DNA of 64,000 nt from Zygnema cylindricum (taxonomy: Eukaryota; Streptophyta; Zygnematophyceae; Zygnematales; Zygnemataceae). The stretch lies in NCBI GenBank assembly GCA_037447655.1, contig JBBHKE010002309.1, positions 1 to 64,000 of the forward strand, given 5' to 3'. The notes under the pieces were generated by a model. The model had not been told where the DNA came from and searched no databases. It worked only from the letters and a program-made list of their open reading frames with translations. A program made the translations under genes and the position numbers. Positions 10,883 through 22,537 of the stretch are shown piece by piece (the stretch's first letter is position 1; every line of letters begins with the position of its first letter).

Positions 10883-11420
10883 ACCAGTTAAAAAAGTATC
10901 GCGCTTGCGAACGTCAACCGTTATTAAAAACAACAATTCACAAGGTAGGCCCCAAGGCTTACGATAACAAAAATGGGACAACCACATGTAAATAAAATTG
11001 TTGCGCGTAAAAACTTTCTCTGTACACGTGAGCTCAATTGTAAGAGCACATGTTGGCATTTAACTTAGCTGCAAAATTGGAATCTAATCACGAAGCGTTA
11101 GGGTACATCCCCATGTAATCGATACTTTGATAAAGTATTTGGACTGTAGTAAAGATACTCTGTACTACTTTGAAGAGCGTCCCTATGAAACAGAATAAAC
11201 TTTGTACACGATAACAAAAGTAAAATACGGACCCGAGTATTAATATCGAAGTAATTAAATAATAAATACGCATGTCATCATACACGACCAAATAACGCAA
11301 GAAAGTAACTTACATGTGGTTGCCACAGTTTTGTTACCGTAAACCTTAGGGCCGACCGTGTGAATTGTTGTTTTTTTATAACGGTCGAAGTTCGCAAGCG
11401 AGACGCTTTTTTAACTGGTT
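10883..11420. mobile_element. Inverted-repeat element, 109-111 bp arms
   Basis: The left arm 10883-10991 and right arm 11310-11420 are reverse complements at roughly 80% identity by eye (shared blocks ACATGTGGTTG, GTGAATTGTTGTTTTT, GTTCGCAAGCG, TTTTAACTGG). The 318-bp spacer contains a copy of the GTCCCC element. This is most simply a foldback-type element or an old inverted duplication. Confidence 0.75.
11098..11188. repeat. Dispersed GTACGTCCCC...GCGTCCC element, copy 2
   Basis: GGGTACATCCCCATGTAATC ... GAAGAGCGTCCCTATG, homologous to 9961-10046 and lying within the spacer of the inverted repeat. Confidence 0.6.
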
Positions 11421-12672
11421 TACTGCGGACAGCAAATGGCCAGTACAGGTCGAAAAGAAGAGAATCGGGGAGGGTCGAGGAGAGTAACGCCGACCGCATG
11501 ATAACCCCGCGAAGAGTCTCGCGGAGGCTGGTTCGACACATTTCGAATTGGCCCTGTCTTAGTTGGCGGTGTACTACATCTCGCGGGAGGACGCAAACAG
11601 ATAAATAGGCCGTTCAGCGACTGTCCATGTTAAAGTGCTTCAAAAATTTTAAAGCCTTTCAATTTTATGTAAAAACATCCAATTGTTCCACCCCTTCAAA
11701 AAAATGAAATAAAACTGTAAAAAAACATAATATTGTCGTTGCCTTATTACTCTAACCCCATCGCCAATACGATTTTAATTTTATGACGGTTCACCACTTA
11801 GGTCGTCTAATCCTTGTTACCGATACTATGATTTTAATCATCTCTTTATAAGTCTATACAGTCGAATTAAATTAATCTCTCTCTAAATTTATGCACCATT
11901 TAATATAAATTACAATACAATATAATATAACATTATAAAATAGGATATGATATAAATGATATAATATAATATATTGTAATATAATATATATAACATATAA
12001 TATATACTTTATATGATGTAAATTAACGCACACATATATATATATATGTGTATATACATATACATTTATTGCGTACGTAATTTTGTAATAATTTTAAGCA
12101 ACATTGGTAATCTAGAAAATCATTTGAAAAAAAACAAACAAAATCTAATTATTAGTTATACGCTGCTTTTCTTTTCTTTTGACATACCACGAAACGAACG
12201 ATTGAAATTTAACTTCAAGCAATGGACAATAATCGTTTTTTAGTCTTTTTTTTTCCATTGTATAAAATATGTTTCACAATTACACTCGAGTAATTTAAAT
12301 TGTTGTGTAAACGTAATACATTTGTAATTTTTCATTTCAAAAAAGACGAAATGTAATTATTAAACAAACAAAACGCAAACTATTTACATCTACAATTAGT
12401 ACGTACATACAAATCGAAGGTGACCAGAAGAAAATATTATACAATAACGAATGTTGAATGATAGTTAGAATTGATGATCTGCAAAAAAATTTAATGTTAA
12501 CTTATTTTAAACAAACATTAAAGGCGTTGTATTCCATTTTAACAAATAAGTTACGCAATTAAATTATTTTATTAAACTTTTAATTATATATTGGCAAACA
12601 AACTTTCATCCATATACACTAAAACAAATAAACAAAACACACTTATATACATGTATACATATATATAAATAC

Positions 12673-12703
<31 letters not shown>

Positions 12704-12746
12704 TATATATATATATATATATGTAATATATATATATATATAAAAA

Positions 12747-12803
<57 letters not shown>

Positions 12804-13369
12804 GGGCAAATAATAAGTTAACAATAAAAACGATTCAACATAAGTTTGGAAATAAAAACTAAAAGACAAAGAGGACAAATAACAAAAAAAAAATATGACA
12901 TCAGTGAAAAGACAAAACGATAAAAGGCAAAGAACAAATAATGAAACACAAAAAGAAATATTTGAAATTGTTCGTTTGGAAACAAAATTGCACCATGAAT
13001 TACTAATACTGTCATTAACATTAATTTGACGCTCCCAAACTCTGACCCACGAACCCAAAATAAAATTAATAATTATATTTTTTTCTTTGTGCTAATATAT
13101 GTAAGGTGTAATTAATGGCAATGACTATAATTTGGGCAATTTTGAAATAGTGTAGTGTATAAAATGTGCCAGTCCATACTATTTTTTGTGTTTTTAAGTA
13201 CAAACCTATAGAAAAAGTGTTAAATAACGATGTCGAGAAGAGAAAATGAGTGGTGATATCAAGAGAAAGCACCTTCAAATTTGATTAAAGTAATAAAGAC
13301 GGGAAAACATAACGCCAACTTGTTCTCACATGTTCAAACGTCGACTATGTGAACACAACCTATAGCGAC
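11421..13369. other. AT-rich non-coding region with TA microsatellites
   Basis: Contains ATATAA-rich DNA at 11890-12045 and an (AT)n/(TA)n block at 12650-12800. The minus-strand frame over that block (poly Tyr/Ile) is a repeat artefact. Nothing else is recognised. Confidence 0.7.
12650..12800. repeat. (TA)n microsatellite
   Basis: About 150 bp of alternating TA with a few interruptions. Confidence 0.95.
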
Positions 13370-13525
13370 TACACTATAGGAACGTGTATCAAAATTAGTG
13401 TTAAATGTATAAATTAGCGTTATTGTTTTGTTGGCATTAGGCCTTTAAACATTAAATAGGGTTAATAACACTAATTGTTCCTTCACACGAATTATTTTTG
13501 AACACTAATAGCGATTCACGGTGTA
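13370..13525. mobile_element. Probable family A MITE
   Basis: The right end AACACTAATAGCGATTCACGGTGTA is the canonical family A terminus (written here as position 13501-13525). The left end near 13370 (ACACTATAGGAAC, then TTAGTGTTAA) is a weaker match. Confidence 0.5.
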
Positions 13526-13699
13526 AGTTGAAAATAAAACATGTATTTAATATAATCGATTAAATTAATTTGCGTTCGAAAATACGTGTATTAATACTCA
13601 TGTACGTTCGAGCGTACGAAATGTCATTAGAAGTGTTAGTAGACGTCATATTTCCGTACGTTTAAAAACATTTTTTTTTTTAATTTAAAGTACATTTTA

Positions 13700-13820
13700 G
13701 GGGAGAGTTTATCTACATCACCAGCGTACAGAATTTTGGGCGGAGAGTTAATCTACATTGGCGAGTAAGGAATTCAATATAACCATGTTCGGATATCCGC
13801 GAGGAGAGTTAATCTACATT
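13700..13820. repeat. Three copies of GGAGAGTTAATCTACAT
   Basis: A 17-bp motif occurs at about 13702, 13742 and 13804, with unequal spacers of different sequence (an unusual arrangement for a simple tandem repeat). Confidence 0.7.
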
Positions 13821-14043
13821 AAGAAGTATGTTATTTTATTTTCGACCGTACAAAAATCGAATAGTAACGCTACATATGAGACTAATTAAATCGTACAAGC
13901 GGATTTGTCTTGTACTTTAATAAAATTTGAATGTACATAACTTCTCCGCTTTCAAAATACCTTCTCCTCCTTTCAAATACTCGTGCAATGACGATTGTAG
14001 GATATTTTTGTACTCTCCGCGTATGCACCTCATTTCACATACT

Positions 14044-14300
14044 ATACACCGCCGATCGCTATTAGATTAAATAACGCTTATTCGGTGCCGTTTTTTAAAA
14101 ATTTCATACCTGAAATACAATCCATAATTCTAATTTTTCCTTTACGCTATTTACAGTAGTTTTTCAATTAGCGTTAATACCCGAAGTACTCTAGGGTATA
14201 AATAGTGTGGCGTACGAACAATGTTTATCCTTACGAAATGGCACTTTTTGAAGTACAAATGCATAAAAAGTCGTTTAACATGATTGCGTACGCATGTGAA
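14044..14300. mobile_element. Family B inverted-repeat element, left-end fragment
   Basis: Begins TACACCGCCGATCGCTATTA and continues with sequence resembling the interior of the 541-bp element at 56491 (TAATTTTTCCTT..., then ATAGTGTGGCGTACG). The right terminus is missing. Confidence 0.5.
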
Positions 14301-14646
14301 TGTGCACTGGAAGAAAGAGATGCAAACTCGTCAACAAAAAATTAAAAAAATTGCATGTGTGTTCCTCCTTTTATCTTTTATTTTGTCACAGATTTGCAAG
14401 CTTATTGTGTGCCTGATATGTTTTTACTTCACAATGAAGTTATTCTGATTTATCAAAGTTGTGGCAAACTGTTATTCTACAACTTTGACTGGATGATGTG
14501 ATAATTCAGTCGGTGTTTCTAAATGAATTTTTTTGAGAATACTTAAAGACCTAGAAACTATTTGTTTATGTAGTTTCAACCTGTTTTGTTATTTCTGTAG
14601 AATTCTGTGTGGATTCAAAGTAGGCTGTTTTTGGGGTAGTCCGTGG

Positions 14647-15400
14647 TACTTCCGAGGGTAAATCCATGGCTGAAAATGGCTATGGACAACAGGTTATGGC
14701 CCCACACCCATGGCATCAATCTTACCTATATTTGATGGATTTGAATATTATTGTTGGAGGAGTATTGTGGAGGACTACTTCAAGTTGAGGGAGCTAATGG
14801 ATGTGGTTGATGGGACATGTGCTGAATCATCGGCTGGATGGGAGGAGAAAAACCTTAAGTGTTTGCGGATTATCAAGCTATCCTTGACAAAGGAACTTGT
14901 AATGACTTAACTTTTTCTGAAAAGTGCAGCTGAATTATGGAAGTGGTTAGAACGTATATATCAAAAGACTTATGTGTATCACCGTATGAGTAATGTTAAA
15001 AAAATAGTTAAATATAAGTATGTTGGAGGTAGCGTTTTGATATATTGCCTTAGTTTGCAAAGATTGTTTGTAGAAAATAATATTGCAGGAGGAAACTTAT
15101 CTCAAAAAGCTCTCTTGTTAATGAATGGATTACCTAAGGAATATACGTGTGCTTTAGATAGAATAAACCTAGTTGATAATAAGGGTTGGAACTTACCCTC
15201 AGCAATCATATATGTTTTAGATGAAGAGGATAATAAAGAGGCTTTAAAGGATAGGGGGAATTTTGAGGGTGTTAGATCAAAGTTTCATAAAAATAGAAAA
15301 AGTTGTAAATTATAAAATTGTTTTTACTGTAATGATTTAGGGCATACCTTCAGGGTATGTCTGTTATATAAAAGTGCATGTGTCACAGGAAATTTCAGAA
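14647..15400 (+). pseudogene. Copia-type gag remnant
   Basis: Degraded Ty1/copia gag with Retrotran_gag-like segments: ILPIFDGFEYYCWRSIVEDY (14719 on), then a frame break near 14910, then residues of the helical domain including IVKYKYVGGS and LLMNGLPKEYTCALDRINL (14974-15315). A CCHC zinc knuckle follows at 15319-15360 (CFYCNDLGHTFRVC, CX2CX4HX4C), separated by a stop. The same protein occurs in two minus-strand copies at 58.0-58.9 and 61.5-62.6 kb. No protease, integrase or RT follows. The Lys-rich frame at 15692-15895 is not part of a known domain. Confidence 0.8.
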
Positions 15401-16261
15401 ACAGATGGGATGACAATGGAGTTCAACTCCCTACACGAAGGGTTACACTTCCAATCGACGAATTTGTATACTTGCCGACTGTTGTTTTTCGAAATATGGA
15501 AAATGAGGAAGGGAAAAATTTGTTGTCACCGAAAATGGAGTGGAGAAAGAAGTGACAGAAAGGATTCGGTTTCTGTCAATTTTTTCGGCGAAAGATTGGT
15601 GAGTGATAAAGATTTCCAAGAGGAAGAGGTTTTTTGAAGTGAGAATAGTTGGAAGAAGTAAAGGTCACTTGGAAGTGGAAACTGAAATAATTTGCGAAAA
15701 GGACACAAAAAAAGTGTTCAGAAAATAGGAGTAAGAGAGGAAGTTTATAATAATGGAAAAGAAAATAAAATTGCGAAAATTGAGAGAATACCAAAATTCA
15801 TTAAGAAAACGAAAAAAAGAAGTAGAATTCAAAGAATCAACCGTAGAAGAAAACATATGCAGAAAGTGGTAAAACGAAAACAACGTGAAAAGTAATTTTA
15901 TCGAGTTGACCTTTGACATTTTGTAATTTTGTAGAAATTCAAATTTAGCATTTTAAATTTTGAAATTGGTTGAAAAGAAAAATTTTATTCATATGTTTTT
16001 GAAGACCTAGAAAGAGGCAGCGGAAGAAATAGTGTGTTTAGGAAAGACGAATTTTGGAAGACATGGCAAAAGGTAGTTGAAGCAATGGTGACGTCATTGG
16101 AAGCAGTTGTGACGTTTAAACGAAAGAATAAGGAAAAAATTGGAGGTACGAAAAGGTACATTTACATTTGACATGCTAATTCATTTGCATACCAAATCAT
16201 TTTATAACAAAAATAATTACTCTTTGCGCTTAAAACAACAAAGATGGAAGGATGGTAGAGA

Positions 16262-17812
16262 TAACGTGACGAAATATATTTCGGCATGGTTTCTCGATTG
16301 ATTTTAGTGGATTTGCGACCACCTTATCCGTAGGCACATGGCATATGCATCGTGTGCAAACCTTCAAAATTCACGCGATGACCAAAGCGAAACGTGTCTT
16401 TATTTTCCACGTGTATATATTCTACACATTCTAACATTGAATAGCCATCTACTCGAGGTAGGTAGCCATATACAAAACACGAAGGAGTTATAACTATATG
16501 GACAAATACCCAAGTGTAACCCAACGGTCGTTGTTTCCTCTTGAGCTGTTGGAGAATCTTGGTTAGATCCTTTGTAATGTAGTTTTGGGGAAAAAATCGA
16601 AAAATGAGGTACTTAACAGTCCTTAAAGGTTTAGATTTTCGAAAGCAACCTCACTTTTGGTCTAATGGGGCTTCCGCGTAAGACGTTCAAAGTTCCAAGC
16701 TTCATGGCTCATTAAATTTGTACATCACCTCCTGCGTCATCAATTTTGGGGGTAGGCGCCTAATGGTTCAAAACAACATTATCAAAGTAACCTAAATGGA
16801 CGTTGTGTTCCGAACTTCATTGCTCGTTAAATTTGTGTTTATTTCATTTAACTTGAGATTTTAAGGGCGCGCTTCTATCGATTCCACGTTATATCACCGC
16901 GTAAAGCTTCAATATTTCATTCAAAATCAAACTCGGTGGGTGCAGATGGGAAGTAAGAATCAGGTGATGACTTGGTAAAAAAACCCTACCGAAAAGAAGA
17001 CTTGAAGTAGCCACCATTGATAATTTTAAGCTTAAATAACGTGACGAAATATATTTCGGCATGGTTTTTCGCTTGATTTTAGTGGATTTGCGACCACCTT
17101 ATCCGTAGGCACATGGCATATGCATCGTGTGCAAACCTTCAAAATTCACGCGGTGACCAAAGCGACACGTGTCTTTATTTTCCACATGTATATATTCTAC
17201 ACATTCTATCATTGGATAGCCATCTACTCGAGGTGGTAGCCATATACAAAACACGATGGAGTTATCGCTATATGGACAAATACCCAAGTGTAACCCAACG
17301 GTCGTTGTTTCCTCTTGAGCTGTTGGAGAATCTTGGTTAGATCCTTTGAAATGTTGTTTTGGGGAAAAAATCGAAAAATGAGGTACTTAACAGTCCTTAA
17401 AGGTTTAGATTTTCGAAAGCAACCTCACTTTTGGTCTAATGGGGCTTCCCCGTAAGACGTTCAAAGTTCCAAGCTTCATGGCTCGTTAAATTTGTACATC
17501 ACCTCCTGCGTCATCAATTTTTGGGGGTAGGCGCCCAATGGTTCAAAACAACATTATCAAAGTAACCTAAATGGACGTTGTGTTCCGAACTTCATTGCTC
17601 GTTAAATTTGTGTTTATTTCATTTAACATGAGATTTTAAGGGCGCGCTTCTATCGATTCCACGTTATATCACCGCGTAAAGCTTCAATATTTCATTCAAC
17701 ATCTAACTCGGTGGGTGCTGATGGGAAGTAAGAATTAGGTGATGACTTGGTAAAAAAAACCCTACCGAAAAGAAGACTTGAAGTAGCCACCATTGATAAT
17801 TTTAAGCTTAAG
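16262..17812. repeat. 775-bp direct tandem duplication
   Basis: Unit 1 (16262-17036) and unit 2 (17037-17812) begin TAACGTGACGAAATATATTT and match over their full length with roughly 97% identity by eye. They differ by scattered substitutions and 1-nt indels. No coding sequence or LTR signature is recognised. The abutting layout with no spacer argues for unequal exchange or slippage rather than two separate insertions. Confidence 0.95.
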
Positions 17813-18714
17813 GGAAACCATCGACGGTCACCATAAGGTCAACTGCATTTGTGGAATACCATTGGCTTTCACGTCGATATGTGACAGCGTATCAACAATA
17901 GTGAGTTTTTAAAATATGCAAATAAATATAATCGTACGTCCCCACCGATTTTCACAATGTATTTACATTTGATGATCAAGTTTGTTAATTAACATTGTTT
18001 ACGTTTGGTAGTTTAACACGTAAAAAGGTTGTTTTAAGAAGTTGACACCAATTTGTTTTCCAACATATTTATTTGTAGAAAGCGTTTTTAAGTAAACCTT
18101 CTTTGGTGACTAACGCGATTTACAGTGAATTACTATTTTTGAGTGAGACCACTTATCAACACTATTATGTTTTATAACATGTTCATTTTTTGTAGTTTAT
18201 GTTACCCTTGGACAACAACGTTTTATGACTAATATGGTTTATATTGAAAACACAATTATCAACCTCGCGTGTAAAACCGTTTATCAATACCATTGTGTTT
18301 TCAAATATTGTCATTACAACACAGTTATGTATAAAGTGGCGTCCTTTAATAGACCTTCCTTTACGCGTTGCTGCGTCAATTTCGGTTGTTGCGTTAATTT
18401 ATAAAAAGCTTTCGTTTAGGGCCACGTACGAAGACTGATGTGATTTGCAATTTAAAAATATAATTATGATATGAATCACAAATCCGTTTTCCAACATGTT
18501 TACATATTAAAACCGTTTTTAGATGGAACATAAATGTTTTGATGCTTAATTCCACACTTATTTTTGGTAGTTAATTAGTGTTGGACTCATATTAAGTGAA
18601 ATTTATATGTTTTTTGTCACTCTTACAAGGATTGGCGATGGAGAATCTTACTTATCGGCTGGTGAATGTTGCACATTAGAAAAACGATTAAATTTTGCAC
18701 GCATCCGAACGCAC
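17813..18714. other. AT-rich region with faint 100-400 bp repeats
   Basis: Phrases such as CCAACATATTTA / CCAACATGTTTA, GACTAACGCGATTTACAGTG / GACTAATATGGTTTATATTG and TTATCAACACTATT / TTATCAATACCATT recur. This suggests an ancient tandem repeat; no gene recognised. Confidence 0.4.
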
Positions 18715-19145
18715 CACACTCACATGTTTTTGTTGTTGCGCTCACTTAATGCTTTCTTGGTTGCGATTCATTAGTGTTTATTTTTTTTTCACGCTTTGTG
18801 AATGTTTTTTTGATGGGTTTACTTTACGCTTTTTATTGCGCTTGATGTCACTTTTTTGGTGCGCCTAATCAATGTTTTTATGTTGCGCAAAAATTAATGT
18901 TTTCTTGTTGCATATAACACACGCTTTCTTTGGTATGCTTCATCAATGTCTTTTGTTATGCTTAGTGGATTTTTGCTTTTTGCGTTTACACAATGCTTTC
19001 TTTGTTAGCAATTTTTGTACGCTTTCTTTGGTGGTTTTTTCTTTGTGGGCTTAGTTGAATGCATGTTTGGTGCGCCTCGTCGATGCTTTTTTTTTTGCGC
19101 TCGGTAAAAGATTTTTTTATTGCACTTATCTAATCTTCCTTTTTG
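18715..19145. repeat. Degenerate ~30-40 bp tandem repeat (GCGCTTA..AATGCTTTCTTT)
   Basis: T-rich units carrying GCGC(T/C), AATG(T/C)TTT and CGCTTTCTTTGG recur about a dozen times on the plus strand. Confidence 0.6.
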
Positions 19146-19556
19146 GAGTATGCTCTTAGTTGGGGCATCACGACATTTAATTTGTGGTATTATTTCCATT
19201 GTATATGATTTTGAGTAAGCTTTTATGATATTTGTAAGTTTTTCCCGCATAGTGGAGATTGGAACGATACGAGTACGTTGAAAGATCCTGTGGTTTTAGA
19301 CCGGACAAAATAAAGACGAACGCTTTTCATGTGACGTCACGTTAAAGGACGGACTCAAATTTGATCTCCAATGACAAATTGTTTTCGCTCAAGTTGACGG
19401 TAAAAACACAAAAGACAAAAACGGAACAAAAAAACAGAAAAGGACGATTTCTTGTTGTCGGTCGTGAAACAAACCGCGGGTAGGCATCGGTCATTTACAA
19501 GAGACCGTACGGACGGCGATTTGTTGACGGGCACGCCGCGCAGTGGAATTGATGAA

Positions 19557-19632
19557 GGTACAGTACAGTACAGTGCAGTACAGTACAGTGCAGTACAGTG
19601 CAGTGCAGTACAGTACTGTGCAATACAATACA
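19557..19632. repeat. ACAGT/GCAGT pentamer repeat
   Basis: Tandem 5-bp and 10-bp units (GTACAGTACA, GTGCAGTACA). GTAC/CAGTAC phrases are also frequent in the flanks (19720-19800, 20070-20115). Confidence 0.85.
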
Positions 19633-20289
19633 GCTTTCATTTGTCTTTTACTTGCCCTTTACTGGGACCGGTTCGCAACAAACCGCGACTCCGTAATTCG
19701 TGCGACGCATCGACACTGTACTTTAGTAGAGACCGTACGGAGATTTTTTTACATCTACAGTAGTGGAAATAAGGAAAGTACATACAGTACAGCTTTCATT
19801 TGTCGTTTAGTGGACCAGTTCGAATTTTGTAAACTTTCGAGAATCTTCGGTCGGCGTCTCCAGCTGGCCATCTGACAGCCTTTCACCGCAATTTTCGGGC
19901 GAAAGCTAAAAAGTACAATAGCCGTACGGCATCTCCATGTGACGGCCGAACGGTTCCCAACCTTTCATATCTAATTTCGCACTGAATAAGATTCAATATT
20001 TATTTTTCGCACGAATAAAGTGCGATCTCTTGAACGCAGGATGCACACTGTACGCCGTACCAAGCGCACATGGTACAGTACTGTACCGTTCTGTACGATA
20101 CCGTACTGTACTTTTGCAAGGAAAGACGAAAGAAAGGGAGCTGAAGAACAAAGAAAAAAATGACCACCGAACTTTCCCTCTCTCTCCATGTACTGCGCCT
20201 CTGTCTTCCTTCTCCCTTTTCTTTCCCTTTTCCTCATCCTGTTTCCTTCCGTTTCCCTCCTCTCTACCTCAGATTGCCACGTGCGAGGT

Positions 20290-20960
20290 ATTTTATTTGA
20301 GGTATTTTTCATAATTTTTTTTGAAGTTTTTCATTTTTTTTTTAGGATTTCTGGTTTTTTTTTTCGGTTTTTGGTTTGTTTTGGGCTAACAGCAGCTCTG
20401 CAAATTTTCTTCTCATTTTTTTTTGATCTTTTAGGTTTTTCGGATTTTTGACGGTTTTCTGGATTTTTTAGAGATTTTTGAATTTTTCAGGGTTTTTTAA
20501 AATTTTGAGGGTTTTATGGATTTTTTTCGGGTTTTTTTTGCATTTTTTAGGGATTTTTTTTTATCTTTTACGGTTTTTTAGATGTTTTAGGGTTTTAGGG
20601 ATTGTTAGAAGTTTCGGGTTTTAATTTATTAGTGTTATGAATTTTTAGAATTTATTAAAATTCTCGTTTTTAGAAATTATTAAATTTATGGGTTTTTCTT
20701 TGTAACTTCTCCATCTTGAAAAATGATCAAATTCTCCGATTTTAAAATATTATTAAAATTTGAAGATTTTTTAAATGATAAAATTTCTCCAGTTTGAAAA
20801 TTATTAAATTTATAGATATTTACAAAATTATTAAATTTTTCGATTTTTGAAAAATTTCAAAACTCTCGCTTATTAAAAACTGTAAAATTCCTCGATTTTT
20901 TTTTGAAATATAATTAAATTTAACGATTTTTTTTTTTTTTTAGTAATCTCGAATTTTAAA
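20290..20960. repeat. T-rich degenerate GGATTTTT/GGTTTTTT region
   Basis: About 670 bp of poly-T with interspersed GGTTTT, GGATTTTT and AAATTATTAAATTT phrases. No frame is credible as a gene. Confidence 0.6.
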
Positions 20961-21039
20961 AAACTATTAAATTGATCGATTTTTTAAAATTGGTATATTT
21001 ATCGATTCTTGAAATATTATTCCCTTCGGAGAATCTTCA

Positions 21040-22470
21040 AGAGAGGGAGGGAGAGGGAGAGAGGGAGAGAGGGGGAAGAGGGGGGGAAGGCGGGGGGAAG
21101 AGGGGGGGAAGAGGGGGGGAAGAGGGGGGGAAGAGGGGGGGAAGAGGGGGGGAAGAGGGGGGGAAGAGGGAGGGGGGAAGAGAAGAGGGGGGAAGAGAAG
21201 AGGGGGGAAGAGAATAGGGGGGAAGAGAAGAGGGGGGAAGAGAAGAGGGGGGAAGAAGGGGGAAGAGAGGGGAAGAGGGGGGAAGAGAAGAGGGGGGAAG
21301 GGAAGAGGGGGGAAGAGAAGAGGGGGGGAAGAGGGGGGGAAGGGGGGGGAAGAGGAGGGGGGAAGAGGAGGGAGGGGAAGAGGGGGGAAGAGGGGGGAAG
21401 AGGTGGGAAGGGAAGAGGGGGGAAGGGAAGAGAGGGGAAGAGGGGGGAAGAGGGGGGAAGAGGGGGGAAGAGGGGGGAAGAGGGGGGAAGAGGGGGGAAG
21501 GGAAGAGGGGGGAAGGGAAGAGGGGGGAAGAGGGGGGAAGAGGGGGGAAGAGGGAGGAAGAGGGGGGAAGGGAAGAGGGGGGAAGGGAAGAGGGGGGAAG
21601 AGGAGGGAAGAGGGGGGAAGAGGGGGGAAGAGGGGGGAAGAGGGGGGAAGGGAAGAGGGGGGAAGAGAAGAGGGGGGGAAGAGGGGGGGAAGGGGGGGGA
21701 AGAGGAGGGGGGAAGAGGAGGGAGGGGAAGAGGGGGGAAGAGGGGGGAAGAGGTGGGAAGGGAAGAGGGGGGAAGGGAAGAGGGGGGAAGAGGGGGGAAG
21801 AGGGGGGAAGAGGGGGGAAGAGGGGGGAAGAGGGGGGAAGAGGGGGGAAGGGAAGAGGGGGGAAGGGAAGAGGGGGGAAGAGGGGGGAAGAGGGGGGAAG
21901 AGGGAGGAAGAGGGGGGAAGGGAAGAGGGGGGAAGGGAAGAGGGGGGAAGAGGAGGGAAGAGGGGGGAAGAGGGGGGAAGAGGGGGGAAGGGAAGAGGGG
22001 GGAAGGGAAGAGGGGGGAAGAGGGGGGAAGAGGGGGGAAGGGAAGAGGGGGGAAGAGGGGGGAAGAGGGGGGAAGAGGGGGGAAGGGAAGAGGGGGGAAG
22101 GGAAGAGGGGGAAAGAGGGGGGAAGAGGGGGGAAGAGGGGGGAAGGGAAGAGGGGGGGGGGAAGAGGGGGGGGGAAGAGGGGGGGGGAAGAGGGGGGGGG
22201 AAGAGGGGGGGGGAAGAGGGGGGGGGAAGAGGGGGGGGGAAGAGGGGGGGGGAAGAGGGGGGGGGGGGAAGAGGGGGGGGGAAGAGGGGGGGGGAAGAGG
22301 GGGGAAGAGGGGGTGGGAAGAGGGGGGAAGAAGGGGGAAGAGGGGGTGGGAAGAGGGGGGAAGAAGGGGGAAGAGGGGCGAAGAGGGGGGAAGAGGGGGG
22401 AAGAGGGGGAGGGAGAGGGGGGGAAGACGGAGAGGGAGAGGGGGGGAAGAGGGGGGAAGAGGGAAAGAGA
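21040..22470. repeat. 1.4 kb GAAGAGGGGGG purine tract
   Basis: Nearly pure purine: units of AAGAGGGGGG (10 bp) and AAGGGAAGAGGGGGG, with long G runs (up to about 10 G) near 22150-22275. Larger higher-order repeats are visible: the 21290-21600 pattern recurs at about 21650-21960. Frames of several hundred codons on both strands are repeat artefacts. Confidence 0.97.
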
Positions 22471-22473
22471 AGG

Positions 22474-22535
22474 GTGTTGGGTTATTGTCGTTTCGTGGTA
22501 TTTTTCGCGAGGCGACATACTAACATTTATTTGTT
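22474..22535 (+). mobile_element. LTR 5'-end fragment (family of 26032-26786)
   Basis: TGTTGGGTTATTGTCGTTTC and the next 40 bp match the first 60 bp of the LTR at 26032 (CGCGAGGCGACATACTAACA versus CGCGAAGCGTCATACCAACA). Homology stops a few bases before the LRR-EGF frame. The fragment abuts the purine tract, as does the LTR at 26032. Confidence 0.75.
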
Positions 22536-22537
22536 AG

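Noticed and set aside
12606-13058. Tyr/Ile-rich 150-codon frame
   Set aside because: Translation of a (TA)n microsatellite.
15692-15895. Lys/Arg-rich 67-codon frame as part of gag
   Set aside because: Poly-purine composition, not conserved in the other gag copies.
16262-17812. Pair of LTRs bounding an element
   Set aside because: The two copies abut with no internal region, and no primer site, polypurine tract or TG...CA pair is evident.
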